A stretch of 64,000 nt of DNA from the NCBI RefSeq assembly GCF_037975245.1, contig NC_092565.1, forward strand, positions 13,671,499-13,735,498. Direction: 5' to 3'. Below are positions 36,619 through 49,659 of this stretch, one piece after another. The position numbers and the translations under genes were made by a program. Source of the stretch: Apostichopus japonicus. Taxonomy: Eukaryota; Echinodermata; Holothuroidea; Aspidochirotida; Stichopodidae. The number at the start of each line of letters is the position of its first letter. The stretch's first letter is position 1. Below the pieces are notes generated by a model. It saw only the letters and a program-made list of their open reading frames with translations, had not been told where the DNA came from and made no database searches.

Positions 36619-38104
36619 TACAGCAAGTGCCTACACGGGGAGCTGTAAGTATTAGTTAATCCGCCTAATATCTCAGTCCATACAGTGGCGCGATGACTCG
36701 GCGCACTGTGCGAGCTGATGATCGAGACTCTCTTTTGCATCGGTGGTTCGAACCCCGGGTGATGACGTCTTTTGCCGATCTTTTACAGCAAGTGCCTACA
36801 CGGGGAGCTGTAAGTATTAGTTAATCCGCCTAATATCTCAGTCCATACAGTGGCGCGATGACTCGGCGCACTGTGCGAGCTGATGATCGAGACTCTCTTT
36901 TGCATCGGTGGTTCGAACCCCGGGTGATGACGTCTTTTGCCGATCTTTTACAGCAAGTGCCTACACGGGGAGCTGTAAGTATTAGTTAATCCGCCTAATA
37001 TCTCAGTCCATACAGTGGCGCGATGACTCGGCGCACTGTGCGAGCTGATGATCGAGACTCTCTTTTGCATCGGTGGTTCGAACCCCGGGTGATGACGTCT
37101 TTTGCCGATCTTTTACAGCAAGTGCCTACACGGGGAGCTGTAAGTATTAGTTAATCCGCCTAATATCTCAGTCCATACAGTGGCGCGATGGCTCGGCGCA
37201 CTGTGCGAGCTGATGATCGAGACTCTCTTTTGCATCGGTGGTTCGAACCCCGGGTGATGACGTCTTTTGCCGATCTTTTACAGCAAGTGCCTACACGGGG
37301 AGCTGTAAGTATTAGTTAATCCGCCTAATATCTCAGTCCATACAGTGGCTCGATGGCTCGGCGCACTGTACGAGCTGATGATCGAGACTCTCTTTTGCAT
37401 CCCTGGTTCGAACCCCGGGTGATGACGTCTTTTGCCGATCTTTAACAGCAAGTGCCTACACGGGGAGCTGTAAGTATTAGTTAATCCGCCTAATATCTCA
37501 GTCCATACAGTGGCGCGATGGCTCGGCGCACTGTGCGAGCTGATGATCGAGACTCTCTTTTGCATCGGTGGTTCGAACCCCGGGTGATGACGTCTTTTGC
37601 CGATCTTTTACAGCAAGTGCCTACACGGGGAGCTGTAAGTATTAGTTAATCCGCCTAATATCTCAGTCCATACAGTGGCGCGATGGCTCGGCGCACTGTG
37701 CGAGCTGATGATCGAGACTCTCTTTTGCATCGGTGGTTCGAACCCCGGGTGATGACGTCTTTTGCCGATCTTTTACAGCAAGTGCCTACACGGGGAGCTG
37801 TAAGTATTAGTTAATCCGCCTAATATCTCAGTCCATACAGTGGCGCGATGGCTCGGCGCACTGTGCGAGCTGATGATCGAGACTCTCTTTTGCATCGGTG
37901 GTTCGAATCCCGGGTGATGACGTCTTTTGCCGATCTTTTACAGCAAGTGCCTACACGGGGAGCTGTAAGTATTAGTTAATCCGCCTAATATCTCAGTCCA
38001 TACAGTGGCGCGATGACTCGGCGCACTGTGCGAGCTGATGATCGAGACTCTCTTTTGCATCGGTGGTTCGAACCCCGGGTGATGACGTCTTTTGCCGATC
38101 TTTT
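36619..38104 (+). repeat. Copy II local expansion marked by G67A
   Basis: G67A occurs in four copy II units, at 36696, 36861, 37026 and 38016, but in only one copy I unit, at 11946. The unit at 38016 is the positional match of 11946. The unit at 37026 is exactly six units upstream of it. Between the flanking markers T104A and G61T, copy II has six more units than copy I, whereas between G61T and C75A it has three fewer. This is evidence for local segment duplication and deletion by unequal exchange. Confidence 0.65.
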
Positions 38105-41100
38105 ACAGCAAGTGCCTACACGGGGAGCTGTAAGTATTAGTTAATCCGCCTAATATCTCAGTCCATACAGTGGCGCGATGGCTCGGCGAACTGTACGAGC
38201 TGATGATCGAGACTCTCTTTTGCATCCGTGGTTCGAACCCCGGGTGATGACGTCTTTTGCCGATCTTTTACAGCAAGTGCCTACACGGGGAGCTGTAAGT
38301 ATTAGTTAATCCGCCTAATATCTCAGTCCATACAGTGGCGCGATGGCTCGGCGCACTGTGCGAGCTGATGATCGAGACTCTCTTTTGCATCCGTGGTTCG
38401 AACCCCGGGTGATGACGTCTTTTGCCGATCTTTTACAGCAAGTGCCTACACGGGGAGCTGTAAGTATTAGTTAATCCGCCTAATATCTCAGTCCATACAG
38501 TGGCGCGATGGCTCGGCGCACTGTACGAGCTGATGATCGAGACTCTCTTTTGCATCCGTGGTTCGAACCCCGGGTGATGACGTCTTTTGCCGATCTTTTA
38601 CAGCAAGTGCCTACACGAGGAGCTGTAAGTATTAGTTAATCCGCCTAATATCTCAATCCATACAGTGGCGCGATGGCTCGGCGCACTGTGCGAGCTGATG
38701 ATCGAGACTCTCTTTTGCATCCGTGGTTCGAACCCCGGGTGATGACGTCTTTTGCCGATCTTTTACAGCAAGTGCCTACACGGGGAGCTGTAAGTATTAG
38801 TTAATCCGCCTAATATCTCAGTCCATACAGTGGCGCGATGGCTCGGCGCACTGTGCGAGCTGATGATCGAGACTCTCTTTTGCATCCGTGGTTCGAACCC
38901 CGGGTGATGACGTCTTTTGCCGATCTTTTACAGCAAGTGCCTACACGGGGAGCTGTAAGTATTAGTTAATCCGCCTAATATCTCAGTCCATACAGTGGCG
39001 CGATGGCTCGGCGCACTGTGCGAGCTGATGATCGAGACACTCTTTTGCATCGGTGGTTCGAACCCCGGGTGATGACGTCTTTTGCCGATCTTTTACAGCA
39101 AGTGCCTACACGGGGAGCTGTAAGTATTAGTTAATCCGCCTAATATCTCAGTCCATACAGTGGCGCGATGGCTCGGCGCACTGTGCGAGCTGATGATCGA
39201 GACTCTCTTTTGCATCGGTGGTTCGAACCCCGGGTGATGACGTCTTTTGCCGATCTTTTACAGCAAGTGCCTACACGGGGAGCTGTAAGTATTAGTTAAT
39301 CCGCCTAATATCTCAGTCCATACAGTGGCGCGATGGCTCGGCGCACTGTGCGAGCTGATGATCGAGACTCTCTTTTGCATCCCTGGTTCGAACCCCGGGT
39401 GATGACGTCTTTTGCCGATCTTTTACAGCAAGTGCCTACACGGGGAGCTGTAAGTATTAGTTAATCCGCCTAATATCTCAGTCCATACAGTGGCGCGATG
39501 GCTCGGCGCACTGTGCGAGCTGATGATCGAGACTCTCTTTTGCATCCCTGGTTCGAACCCCGGGTGATGACGTCTTTTGCCGATCTTTTACAGCAAGTGC
39601 CTACACGGGGAGCTGTAAGTATTAGTTAATCCGCCTAATATCTCAGTCCATACAGTGGCGCGATGGCTCGGCGCACTGTGCGAGCTGATGATCGAGACTC
39701 TCTTTTGCATCCCTGGTTCGAACCCCGGGTGATGACGTCTTTTGCCGATCTTTTACAGCAAGTGCCTACACGGGGAGCTGTAAGTATTAGTTAATCCGCC
39801 TAATATCTCAGTCCATACAGTGGCGCGATGGCTCGGCGCACTGTGCGAGCTGATGATCGAGACTCTCTTTTGCATCCCTGGTTCGAACCCCGGGTGATGA
39901 CGTCTTTTGCCGATCTTTTACAGCAAGTGCCTACACGGGGAGCTGTAAGTATTAGTTAATCCGCCTAATATCTCAGTCCATACAGTGGCGCGATGGCTCG
40001 GCGCACTGTGCGAGCTGATGATCGAGACTCTCTTTTGCATCCCTGGTTCGAACCCCGGGTGATGACGTCTTTTGCCGATCTTTTACAGCAAGTGCCTACA
40101 CGGGGAGCTGTAAGTATTAGTTAATCCGCCTAATATCTCAGTCCATACAGTGGCGCGATGGCTCGGCGCACTGTGCGAGCTGATGATCGAGACTCTCTTT
40201 TGCATCCCTGGTTCGAACCCCGGGTGATGACGTCTTTTGCCGATCTTTTACAGCAAGTGCCTACACGGGGAGCTGTAAGTATTAGTTAATCCGCCTAATA
40301 TCTCAGTCCATACAGTGGCGCGATGGCTCGGCGCACTGTGCGAGCTGATGATCGAGACTCTCTTTTGCATCCCTGGTTCGAACCCCGGGTGATGACGTCT
40401 TTTGCCGATCTTTTACAGCAAGTGCCTACACGGGGAGCTGTAAGTATTAGTTAATCCGCCTAATATCTCAGTCCATACAGTGGCGCGATGGCTCGGCGCA
40501 CTGTGCGAGCTGATGATCGAGACTCTCTTTTGCATCCCTGGTTCGAACCCCGGGTGATGACGTCTTTTGCCGATCTTTTACAGCAAGTGCCTACACGGGG
40601 AGCTGTAAGTATTAGTTAATCCGCCTAATATCTCAGTCCATACAGTGGCGCGATGGCTCGGCGCACTGTGCGAGCTGATGATCGAGACTCTCTTTTGCAT
40701 CCCTGGTTCGAACCCCGGGTGATGACGTCTTTTGCCGATCTTTTACAGCAAGTGCCTACACGGGGAGCTGTAAGTATTAGTTAATCCGCCTAATATCTCA
40801 GTCCATACAGTGGCGCGATGGCTCGGCGCACTGTGCGAGCTGATGATCGAGACTCTCTTTTGCATCCCTGGTTCGAACCCCGGGTGATGACGTCTTTTGC
40901 CGATCTTTTACAGCAAGTGCCTACACGGGGAGCTGTAAGTATTAGTTAATCCGCCTAATATCTCAGTCCATACAGTGGCGCGATGGCTCGGCGCACTGTG
41001 CGAGCTGATGATCGAGACTCTCTTTTGCATCCCTGGTTCGAACCCCGGGTGATGACGTCTTTTGCCGATCTTTTACAGCAAGTGCCTACACGGGGAGCTG

Positions 41101-43064
41101 TAAGTATTAGTTAATCCGCCTAATATCTCAGTCCATACAGTGGCGCGATGGCTCGGCGCACTGTGCGAGCTGATGATCGAGACTCTCTTTTGCATCCCTG
41201 GTTCGAACCCCGGGTGATGACGTCTTTTGCCGATCTTTTACAGCAAGTGCCTACACGGGGAGCTGTAAGTATTAGTTAATCCGCCTAATATCTCAGTCCA
41301 TACAGTGGCGCGATGGCTCGGCGCACTGTGCGAGCTGATGATCGAGACTCTCTTTTGCATCCCTGGTTCGAACCCCGGGTGATGACGTCTTTTGCCGATC
41401 TTTTACAGCAAGTGCCTACACGGGGAGCTGTAAGTATTAGTTAATCCGCCTAATATCTCAGTCCATACAGTGGCGCGATGGCTCGGCGCACTGTGCGAGC
41501 TGATGATCGAGACTCTCTTTTGCATCCCTGGTTCGAACCCCGGGTGATGACGTCTTTTGCCGATCTTTTACAGCAAGTGCCTACACGGGGAGCTGTAAGT
41601 ATTAGTTAATCCGCCTAATATCTCAGTCCATACAGTGGCGCGATGGCTCGGCGCACTGTGCGAGCTGATGATCGAGACTCTCTTTTGCATCCCTGGTTCG
41701 AACCCCGGGTGATGACGTCTTTTGCCGATCTTTTACAGCAAGTGCCTACACGGGGAGCTGTAAGTATTAGTTAATCCGCCTAATATCTCAGTCCATACAG
41801 TGGCGCGATGGCCCGGCGCACTGTGCGAGCTGATGATCGAGACTCTCTTTTGCATCCCTGGTTCGAACCCCGGGTGATGACGTCTTTTGCCGATCTTTTA
41901 CAGCAAGTGCCTACACGGGGAGCTGTAAGTATTAGTTAATCCGCCTAATATCTCAGTCCATACAGTGGCGCGATGGCTCGGCGCACTGTGCGAGCTGATG
42001 ATCGAGACTCTCTTTTGCATCGGTGGTTCGAACCCCGGGTGATGACGTCTTTTGCCGATCTCTTACAGCAAGTGCCTACACGGGGAGCTGTAAGTATTAG
42101 TTAATCCGCCTAATATCTCAGTCCATACAGTGGCGCGATGGCTCGGCGCACTGTGCGAGCTGATGATCGAGACTCTCTTTTGCATCGGTGGTTCGAACCC
42201 CGGGTGATGACGTCTTTTGCCGATCTTTTGCAGCAAGTGCCTACACGGGGAGCTGTAAGTATTAGTTAATCCGCCTAATATCTCAGTCCATACAGTGGCG
42301 CGATGGCTCGGCGCACTGTGCGAGCTGATGATCGAGACTCTCTTTTGCATCCCTGGTTCGAACCCCGGGTGATGACGTCTTTTGCCGATCTCTTACAGCA
42401 AGTGCCTACACGGGGAGCTGTAAGTATTAGTTAATCCGCCTAATATCTCAGTCCATACAGTGGCGCGATGGCTCGGCGCACTGTGCGAGCTGATGATCGA
42501 GACTCTCTTTTGCATCCCTGGTTCGAACCCCGGGTGATGACGTCTTTTGCCGATCTTTTGCAGCAAGTGCCTACACGGGGAGCTGTAAGTATTAGTTAAT
42601 CCGCCTAATATCTCAGTCCATACAGTGGCGCGATGGCTCGGCGCACTGTGCGAGCTGATGATCGAGACTCTCTTTTGCATCCCTGGTTCGAACCCCGGGT
42701 GATGACGTCTTTTGCCGATCTTTTGCAGCAAGTGCCTACACGGGGAGCTGTAAGTATTAGTTAATCCGCCTAATATCTCAGTCCATACAGTGGCGCGATG
42801 GCTCGGCGCACTGTGCGAGCTGATGATCGAGACTCTCTTTTGCATCCCTGGTTCGAACCCCGGGTGATGACGTCTTTTGCCGATCTTTTACAGCAAGTGC
42901 CTACACGGGGAGCTGTAAGTATTAGTTAATCCGCCTAATATCTCAGTCCATACAGTGGCGCGATGGCTCGGCGCACTGTGCGAGCTGATGATCGAGACTC
43001 TCTTTTGCATCCCTGGTTCGAACCCCGGGTGATGACGTCTTTTGCCGATCTTTTACAGCAAGTG

Positions 43065-43724
43065 CCTACACGGGGAGCTGTAAGTATTAGTTAATCCGCC
43101 CAATATCTCAGTCCATACAGTGGCGCGATGGCTCGGCGCACTGTGCGAGCTGATGATCGAGACTCTCTTTTGCATCCCTGGTTCGAACCCCGGGTGATGA
43201 CGTCTTTTGCCGATCTTTTACAGCAAGTGCCTACACGGGGAGCTGTAAGTATTAGTTAATCCGCCCAATATCTCAGTCCATACAGTGGCGCGATGGCTCG
43301 GCGCACTGTGCGAGCTGATGATCGAGACTCTCTTTTGCATCCCTGGTTCGAACCCCGGGTGATGACGTCTTTTGCCGATCTTTTACAGCAAGTGCCTACA
43401 CGGGGAGCTGTAAGTATTAGTTAATCCGCCCAATATCTCAGTCCATACAGTGGCGCGATGGCTCGGCGCACTGTGCGAGCTGATGATCGAGACTCTCTTT
43501 TGCATCCCTGGTTCGAACCCCGGGTGATGACGTCTTTTGCCGATCTTTTACAGCAAGTGCCTACACGGGGAGCTGTAAGTATTAGTTAATCCGCCCAATA
43601 TCTCAGTCCATACAGTGGCGCGATGGCTCGGCGCACTGTGCGAGCTGATGATCGAGACTCTCTTTTGCATCCCTGGTTCGAACCCCGGGTGATGACGTCT
43701 TTTGCCGATCTTTTACAGCAAGTG
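43065..43724 (+). repeat. T37C unit cluster (copy II, 4 units)
   Basis: Four adjacent units carry T37C, at 43101, 43266, 43431 and 43596. The cluster is one unit longer than its copy I counterpart. The change breaks one pair of the 21-41 inverted repeat. Confidence 0.85.
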
Positions 43725-44714
43725 CCTACACGGGGAGCTGTAAGTATTAGTTAATCCGCCTAATATCTCAGTCCATACAGTGGCGCGATGGCTCGGCGCA
43801 CTGTGCGAGCTGATGATCGAGACTCTCTTTTGCATCCCTGGTTCGAACCCCGGGTGATGACGTCTTTTGCCGATCTTTTACAGCAAGTGCCTACACGGGG
43901 AGCTGTAAGTATTAGTTAATCCGCCTAATATCTCAGTCCATACAGTGGCGCGATGGCTCGGCGCACTGTGCGAGCTGATGATCGAGACTCTCTTTTGCAT
44001 CCCTGGTTCGAACCCCGGGTGATGACGTCTTTTGCCGATCTTTTACAGCAAGTGCCTACACGGGGAGCTGTAAGTATTAGTTAATCCGCCTAATATCTCA
44101 GTCCATACAGTGGCGCGATGGCTCGGCGCACTGTGCGAGCTGATGATCGAGACTCTCTTTTGCATCCCTGGTTCGAACCCCGGGTGATGACGTCTTTTGC
44201 CGATCTTTTACAGCAAGTGCCTACACGGGGAGCTGTAAGTATTAGTTAATCCGCCTAATATCTCAGTCCATACAGTGGCGCGATGGCTCGGCGCACTGTG
44301 CGAGCTGATGATCGAGACTCTCTTTTGCATCCCTGGTTCGAACCCCGGGTGATGACGTCTTTTGCCGATCTTTTACAGCAAGTGCCTACACGGGGAGCTG
44401 TAAGTATTAGTTAATCCGCCTAATATCTCAGTCCATACAGTGGCGCGATGGCTCGGCGCACTGTGCGAGCTGATGATCGAGACTCTCTTTTGCATCCCTG
44501 GTTCGAACCCCGGGTGATGACGTCTTTTGCCGATCTTTTACAGCAAGTGCCTACACGGGGAGCTGTAAGTATTAGTTAATCCGCCTAATATCTCAGTCCA
44601 TACAGTGGCGCGATGGCTCGGCGCACTGTGCGAGCTGATGATCGAGACTCTCTTTTGCATCCCTGGTTCGAACCCCGGGTGATGACGTCTTTTGCCGATC
44701 TTTTACAGCAAGTG

Positions 44715-45869
44715 CCTACACGGGGAGCTGTAAGTATTAGTTAATCCGCCTAATATCTCAGTCCATACAGTGGCGCGATGGCTCGGCGCGCTGTGCGAGC
44801 TGATGATCGAGACTCTCTTTTGCATCCCTGGTTCGAACCCCGGGTGATGACGTCTTTTGCCGATCTTTTACAGCAAGTGCCTACACGGGGAGCTGTAAGT
44901 ATTAGTTAATCCGCCTAATATCTCAGTCCATACAGTGGCGCGATGGCTCGGCGCGCTGTGCGAGCTGATGATCGAGACTCTCTTTTGCATCCCTGGTTCG
45001 AACCCCGGGTGATGACGTCTTTTGCCGATCTTTTACAGCAAGTGCCTACACGGGGAGCTGTAAGTATTAGTTAATCCGCCTAATATCTCAGTCCATACAG
45101 TGGCGCGATGGCTCGGCGCGCTGTGCGAGCTGATGATCGAGACTCTCTTTTGCATCCCTGGTTCGAACCCCGGGTGATGACGTCTTTTGCCGATCTTTTA
45201 CAGCAAGTGCCTACACGGGGAGCTGTAAGTATTAGTTAATCCGCCTAATATCTCAGTCCATACAGTGGCGCGATGGCTCGGCGCGCTGTGCGAGCTGATG
45301 ATCGAGACTCTCTTTTGCATCCCTGGTTCGAACCCCGGGTGATGACGTCTTTTGCCGATCTTTTACAGCAAGTGCCTACACGGGGAGCTGTAAGTATTAG
45401 TTAATCCGCCTAATATCTCAGTCCATACAGTGGCGCGATGGCTCGGCGCGCTGTGCGAGCTGATGATCGAGACTCTCTTTTGCATCCCTGGTTCGAACCC
45501 CGGGTGATGACGTCTTTTGCCGATCTTTTACAGCAAGTGCCTACACGGGGAGCTGTAAGTATTAGTTAATCCGCCTAATATCTCAGTCCATACAGTGGCG
45601 CGATGGCTCGGCGCGCTGTGCGAGCTGATGATCGAGACTCTCTTTTGCATCCCTGGTTCGAACCCCGGGTGATGACGTCTTTTGCCGATCTTTTACAGCA
45701 AGTGCCTACACGGGGAGCTGTAAGTATTAGTTAATCCGCCTAATATCTCAGTCCATACAGTGGCGCGATGGCTCGGCGCGCTGTGCGAGCTGATGATCGA
45801 GACTCTCTTTTGCATCCCTGGTTCGAACCCCGGGTGATGACGTCTTTTGCCGATCTTTTACAGCAAGTG
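44715..45869 (+). repeat. A76G unit cluster (copy II, 7 units)
   Basis: Seven consecutive units carry A76G, from 44790 to 45780. The first is exactly 155 units from the first in copy I and the last is 157 units from the last, so two whole units of this type were added or lost after the duplication. A lone A76G unit also occurs in the third domain at 57325. Confidence 0.85.
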
Positions 45870-46794
45870 CCTACACGAGGAGCTGTAAGTATTAGTTAAT
45901 CCGCCTAATATCTCAGTCCATACAGTGGCGCGATGGCTCGGCGCACTGTGCGAGCTGATGATCGAGACTCTCTTTTGCATCCCTGGTTCGAACCCCGGGT
46001 GATGACGTCTTTTGCCGATCTTTTACAGCAAGTGCCTACACGGGGAGCTGTAAGTATTAGTTAATCCGCCTAATATCTCAGTCCATACAGTGGCGCGATG
46101 GCTCGGCGCACTGTGCGAGCTGATGATCGAGACTCTCTTTTGCATCCCTGGTTCGAACCCCGGGTGATGACGTCTTTTGCCGATCTTTTACAGCAAGTGC
46201 CTACACGGGGAGCTGTAAGTATTAGTTAATCCGCCTAATATCTCAGTCCATACAGTGGCGCGATGGCTCGGCGCACTGTGCGAGCTGATGATCGAGACTC
46301 TCTTTTGCATCCCTGGTTCGAACCCCGGGTGATGACGTCTTTTGCCGATCTTTTACAGCAAGTGCCTACACGGGGAGCTGTAAGTATTAGTTAATCCGCC
46401 TAATATCTCAGTCCATACAGTGGCGCGATGGCTCGGCGCACTGTGCGAGCTGATGATCGAGACTCTCTTTTGCATCGGTGGTTCGAACCCCGGGTGATGA
46501 CGTCTTTTGCCGATCTTTTACAATAAGTGCCTACACGGGGAGCTGTAAGTATTAGTTAATCCGCCTAATATCTCAGTCCATACAGTGGCGCGATGGCTCG
46601 GCGCACTGTGCGAGCTGATGATCGAGACTCTCTTTTGCATCCCTGGTTCGAACCCCGGGTGATGACGTCTTTTGCCGATCTTTTACAGCAAGTGCCTACA
46701 CGGGGAGCTGTAAGTATTAGTTAATCCGCCTAATATCTCAGTCCATACAGTGGCGCGATGGCTCGGCGCACTGTGCGAGCTGATGATCGAGACT

Positions 46795-47850
46795 CTCTTT
46801 TGCATCCGTGGTTCGAACCCCGGGTGATGACGTCTTTTGCCGATCTTTTACAGCAAGTGCCTACACGGGGAGCTGTAAGTATTAGTTAATCCGCCTAATA
46901 TCTCAGTCCATACAGTGGCGCGATGGCTCGGCGCACTGTGCGAGCTGATGATCGAGACTCTCTTTTGCATCCGTGGTTCGAACCCCGGGTGATGACGTCT
47001 TTTGCCGATCTTTTACAGCAAGTGCATACACGGGGAGCTGTAAGTATTAGTTAATCCGCCTAATATCTCAGTCCATACAGTGGCGCGATGGCTCGGCGCA
47101 CTGTGCGAGCTGATGATCGAGACTCTCTTTTGCATCCGTGGTTCGAACCCCGGGTGATGACGTCTTTTGCCGATCTTTTACAGCAAGTGCCTACACGAGG
47201 AGCTGTAAGTATTAGTTAATCCGCCTAATATCTCAGTCCATACAGTGGCGCGATGGCTCGGCGCACTGTGCGAGCTGATGATCGAGACTCTCTTTTGCAT
47301 CCGTGGTTCGAACCCCGGGTGATGACGTCTTTTGCCGATCTTTTACAGCAAGTGCCTACACGGGGAGCTGTAAGTATTAGTTAATCCGCCTAATATCTCA
47401 GTCCATACAGTGGCGCGATGGCTCGGCGCACTGTGCGAGCTGATGATCGAGACTCTCTTTTGCATCCGTGGTTCGAACCCCGGGTGATGACGTCTTTTGC
47501 CGATCTTTTACAGCAAGTGCCTACACGGGGAGCTGTAAGTATTAGTTAATCGGCCTAATATCTCAGTCCATACAGTGGCGCGATGGCTCGGCGCACTGTA
47601 CGAGCTGATGATCGAGACTCTCTTTTGCATCCGTGGTTCGAACCCCGGGTGATGACGTCTTTTGCCGATCTTTTACAGCAAGTGCCTACACGGGGAGCTG
47701 TAAGTATTAGTTAATCGGCCTAATATCTCAGTCCATACAGTGGCGCGATGGCTCGGCGCACTGTACGAGCTGATGATCGAGACTCTCTTTTGCATCCGTG
47801 GTTCGAACCCCGGGTGATGACGTCTTTTGCCGATCTTTTACAGCAAGTGC
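46795..47850 (+). repeat. C2A/G9A marker module (copy II version)
   Basis: Mostly CCG-type units carry C2A (47026), G9A (47198) and then two units with both C33G and G81A (47552/47600 and 47717/47765). The copy I version, around 20398-21615, has C2A at 20626, T153C at 20777, G9A at 20798 and three C33G units without G81A. Confidence 0.7.
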
Positions 47851-49004
47851 CTACACGGGGAGCTGTAAGTATTAGTTAATCCGCCTAATATCTCAGTCCA
47901 TACAGTGGCGCGATGGCTCGGCGCACTGTGCGAGCTGATGATCGAGACTCTCTTTTGCATCCCTGGTTCGAACCCCGGGTGATGACGTCTTTTGCCGATC
48001 TTTTACAGCAAGTGCCTACACGGGGAGCTGTAAGTATTAGTTAATCCGCCTAATATCTCAGTCCATACAGTGGCGCGATGGCTCGGCGCACTGTACGAGC
48101 TGATGATCGAGACTCTCTTTTGCATCCCTGGTTCGAACCCCGGGTGATGACGTCTTTTGCCGATCTTTTACAGCAAGTGCCTACACGGGGAGCTGTAAGT
48201 ATTAGTTAATCCGCCTAATATCTCAGTCCATACAGTGGCGCGATGGCTCGGCGCACTGTGCGAGCTGATGATCGAGACTCTCTTTTGCATCCCTGGTTCG
48301 AACCCCGGGTGATGACGTCTTTTGCCGATCTTTTACAGCAAGTGCCTACACGGGGAGCTGTAAGTATTAGTTAATCCGCCTAATATCTCAGTCCATACAG
48401 TGGCGCGATGGCTCGGCGCACTGTGCGAGCTGATGATCGAGACTCTCTTTTGCATCCGTGGTTCGAACCCCGGGTGATGACGTCTTTTGCCAATCTTTTA
48501 CAGCAAGTGCCTACACGGGGAGCTGTAAGTATTAGTTAATCCGCCTAATATCTCAGTCCATACAGTGGCGCGATGGCTCGGCGCACTGTGCGAGCTGATG
48601 ATCGAGACTCTCTTTTGCATCCGTGGTTCGAACCCCGGGTGATGACGTCTTTTGCCGATCTTTTACAGCAAGTGCCTACACGGGGAGCTGTAAGTATTAG
48701 TTAATCCGCCTAATATCTCAGTCCATACAGTGGCGCGATGGCTCGGCGCACTGTGCGAGCTGATGATCGAGACTCTCTTTTGCATCCCTGGTTCGAACCC
48801 CGGGTGATGACGTCTTTTGCCGATCTTTTACAGCAAGTGCCTACACGGGGAGCTGTAAGTATTAGTTAATCCGCCTAATATCTCAGTCCATACAGTGGCG
48901 CGATGGCTCGGCGCACTGTGCGAGCTGATGATCGAGACTCTCTTTTGCATCCCTGGTTCGAACCCCGGGTGATGACGTCTTTTGCCGATCTTTTACAGCA
49001 AGTG

Positions 49005-49164
49005 CCTACACGGGGAGCTGTAAGTATTAGTTAATCCGCCTAATATCTCACACAGTGGCGCGATGGCTCGGCGCACTGTGCGAGCTGATGATCGAGACTC
49101 TCTTTTGCATCCCTGGTTCGAACCCCGGGTGATGACGTCTTTTGCCGATCTTTTACAGCAAGTG
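49005..49164 (+). repeat. 160-bp unit with a 5-bp deletion
   Basis: The unit reads ATCTCACACAG where consensus has ATCTCAGTCCATACAG, so five bases are missing at about 49051. The result is exactly what a loss of GTCCA (or an equivalent register) between CA direct repeats would leave in a T52C-type unit. T52C units otherwise occur only at 2.4-2.7 kb and 24-27.6 kb. Confidence 0.9.
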
Positions 49165-49659
49165 CCTACACGGGGAGCTGTAAGTATTAGTTAATCCGCC
49201 TAATATCTCAGTCCATACAGTGGCGCGATGGCTCGGCGCACTGTGCGAGCTGATGATCGAGACTCTCTTTTGCATCCCTGGTTCGAACCCCGGGTGATGA
49301 CGTCTTTTGCCGATCTTTTACAGCAAGTGCCTACACGGGGAGCTGTAAGTATTAGTTAATCCGCCTAATATCTCAGTCCATACAGTGGCGCGATGGCTCG
49401 GCGCACTGTGCGAGCTGATGATCGAGACTCTCTTTTGCATCCCTGGTTCGAACCCCGGGTGATGACGTCTTTTGCCGATCTTTTACAGCAAGTGCCTACA
49501 CGGGGAGCTGTAAGTATTAGTTAATCCGCCTAATATCTCAGTCCATACAGTGGCGCGATGGCTCGGCGCACTGTGCGAGCTGATGATCGAGACTCTCTTT
49601 TGCATCCCTGGTTCGAACCCCGGGTGATGACGTCTTTTGCCGATCTTTTACAGCAAGTG

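Larger units (their letters stand above)
26565..48179 (+). repeat. Higher-order block, copy II (about 131 units)
   Basis: Markers collinear with copy I lie at 27276, 27441 and 27606 (T52C), 32354 (T15A), 33357 (T28G), 35682 (C43A), 36074 (T104A), 37350 (G61T), 38189 (C75A), 39039 (T100A), 41813 (T69C), 43101 (T37C), 44790 (A76G), 47026 (C2A), 47198 (G9A), 47552 (C33G) and 48095 (G81A). Corrected for the 1-bp deletion in copy I, the offsets are 151, 155, 161, 158, 155, 157 and 160 units in order. The drift shows several later whole-unit gains and losses. Hundreds of flanking units agree while scattered single-base differences remain, which argues against a simple assembly echo. Confidence 0.85.
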
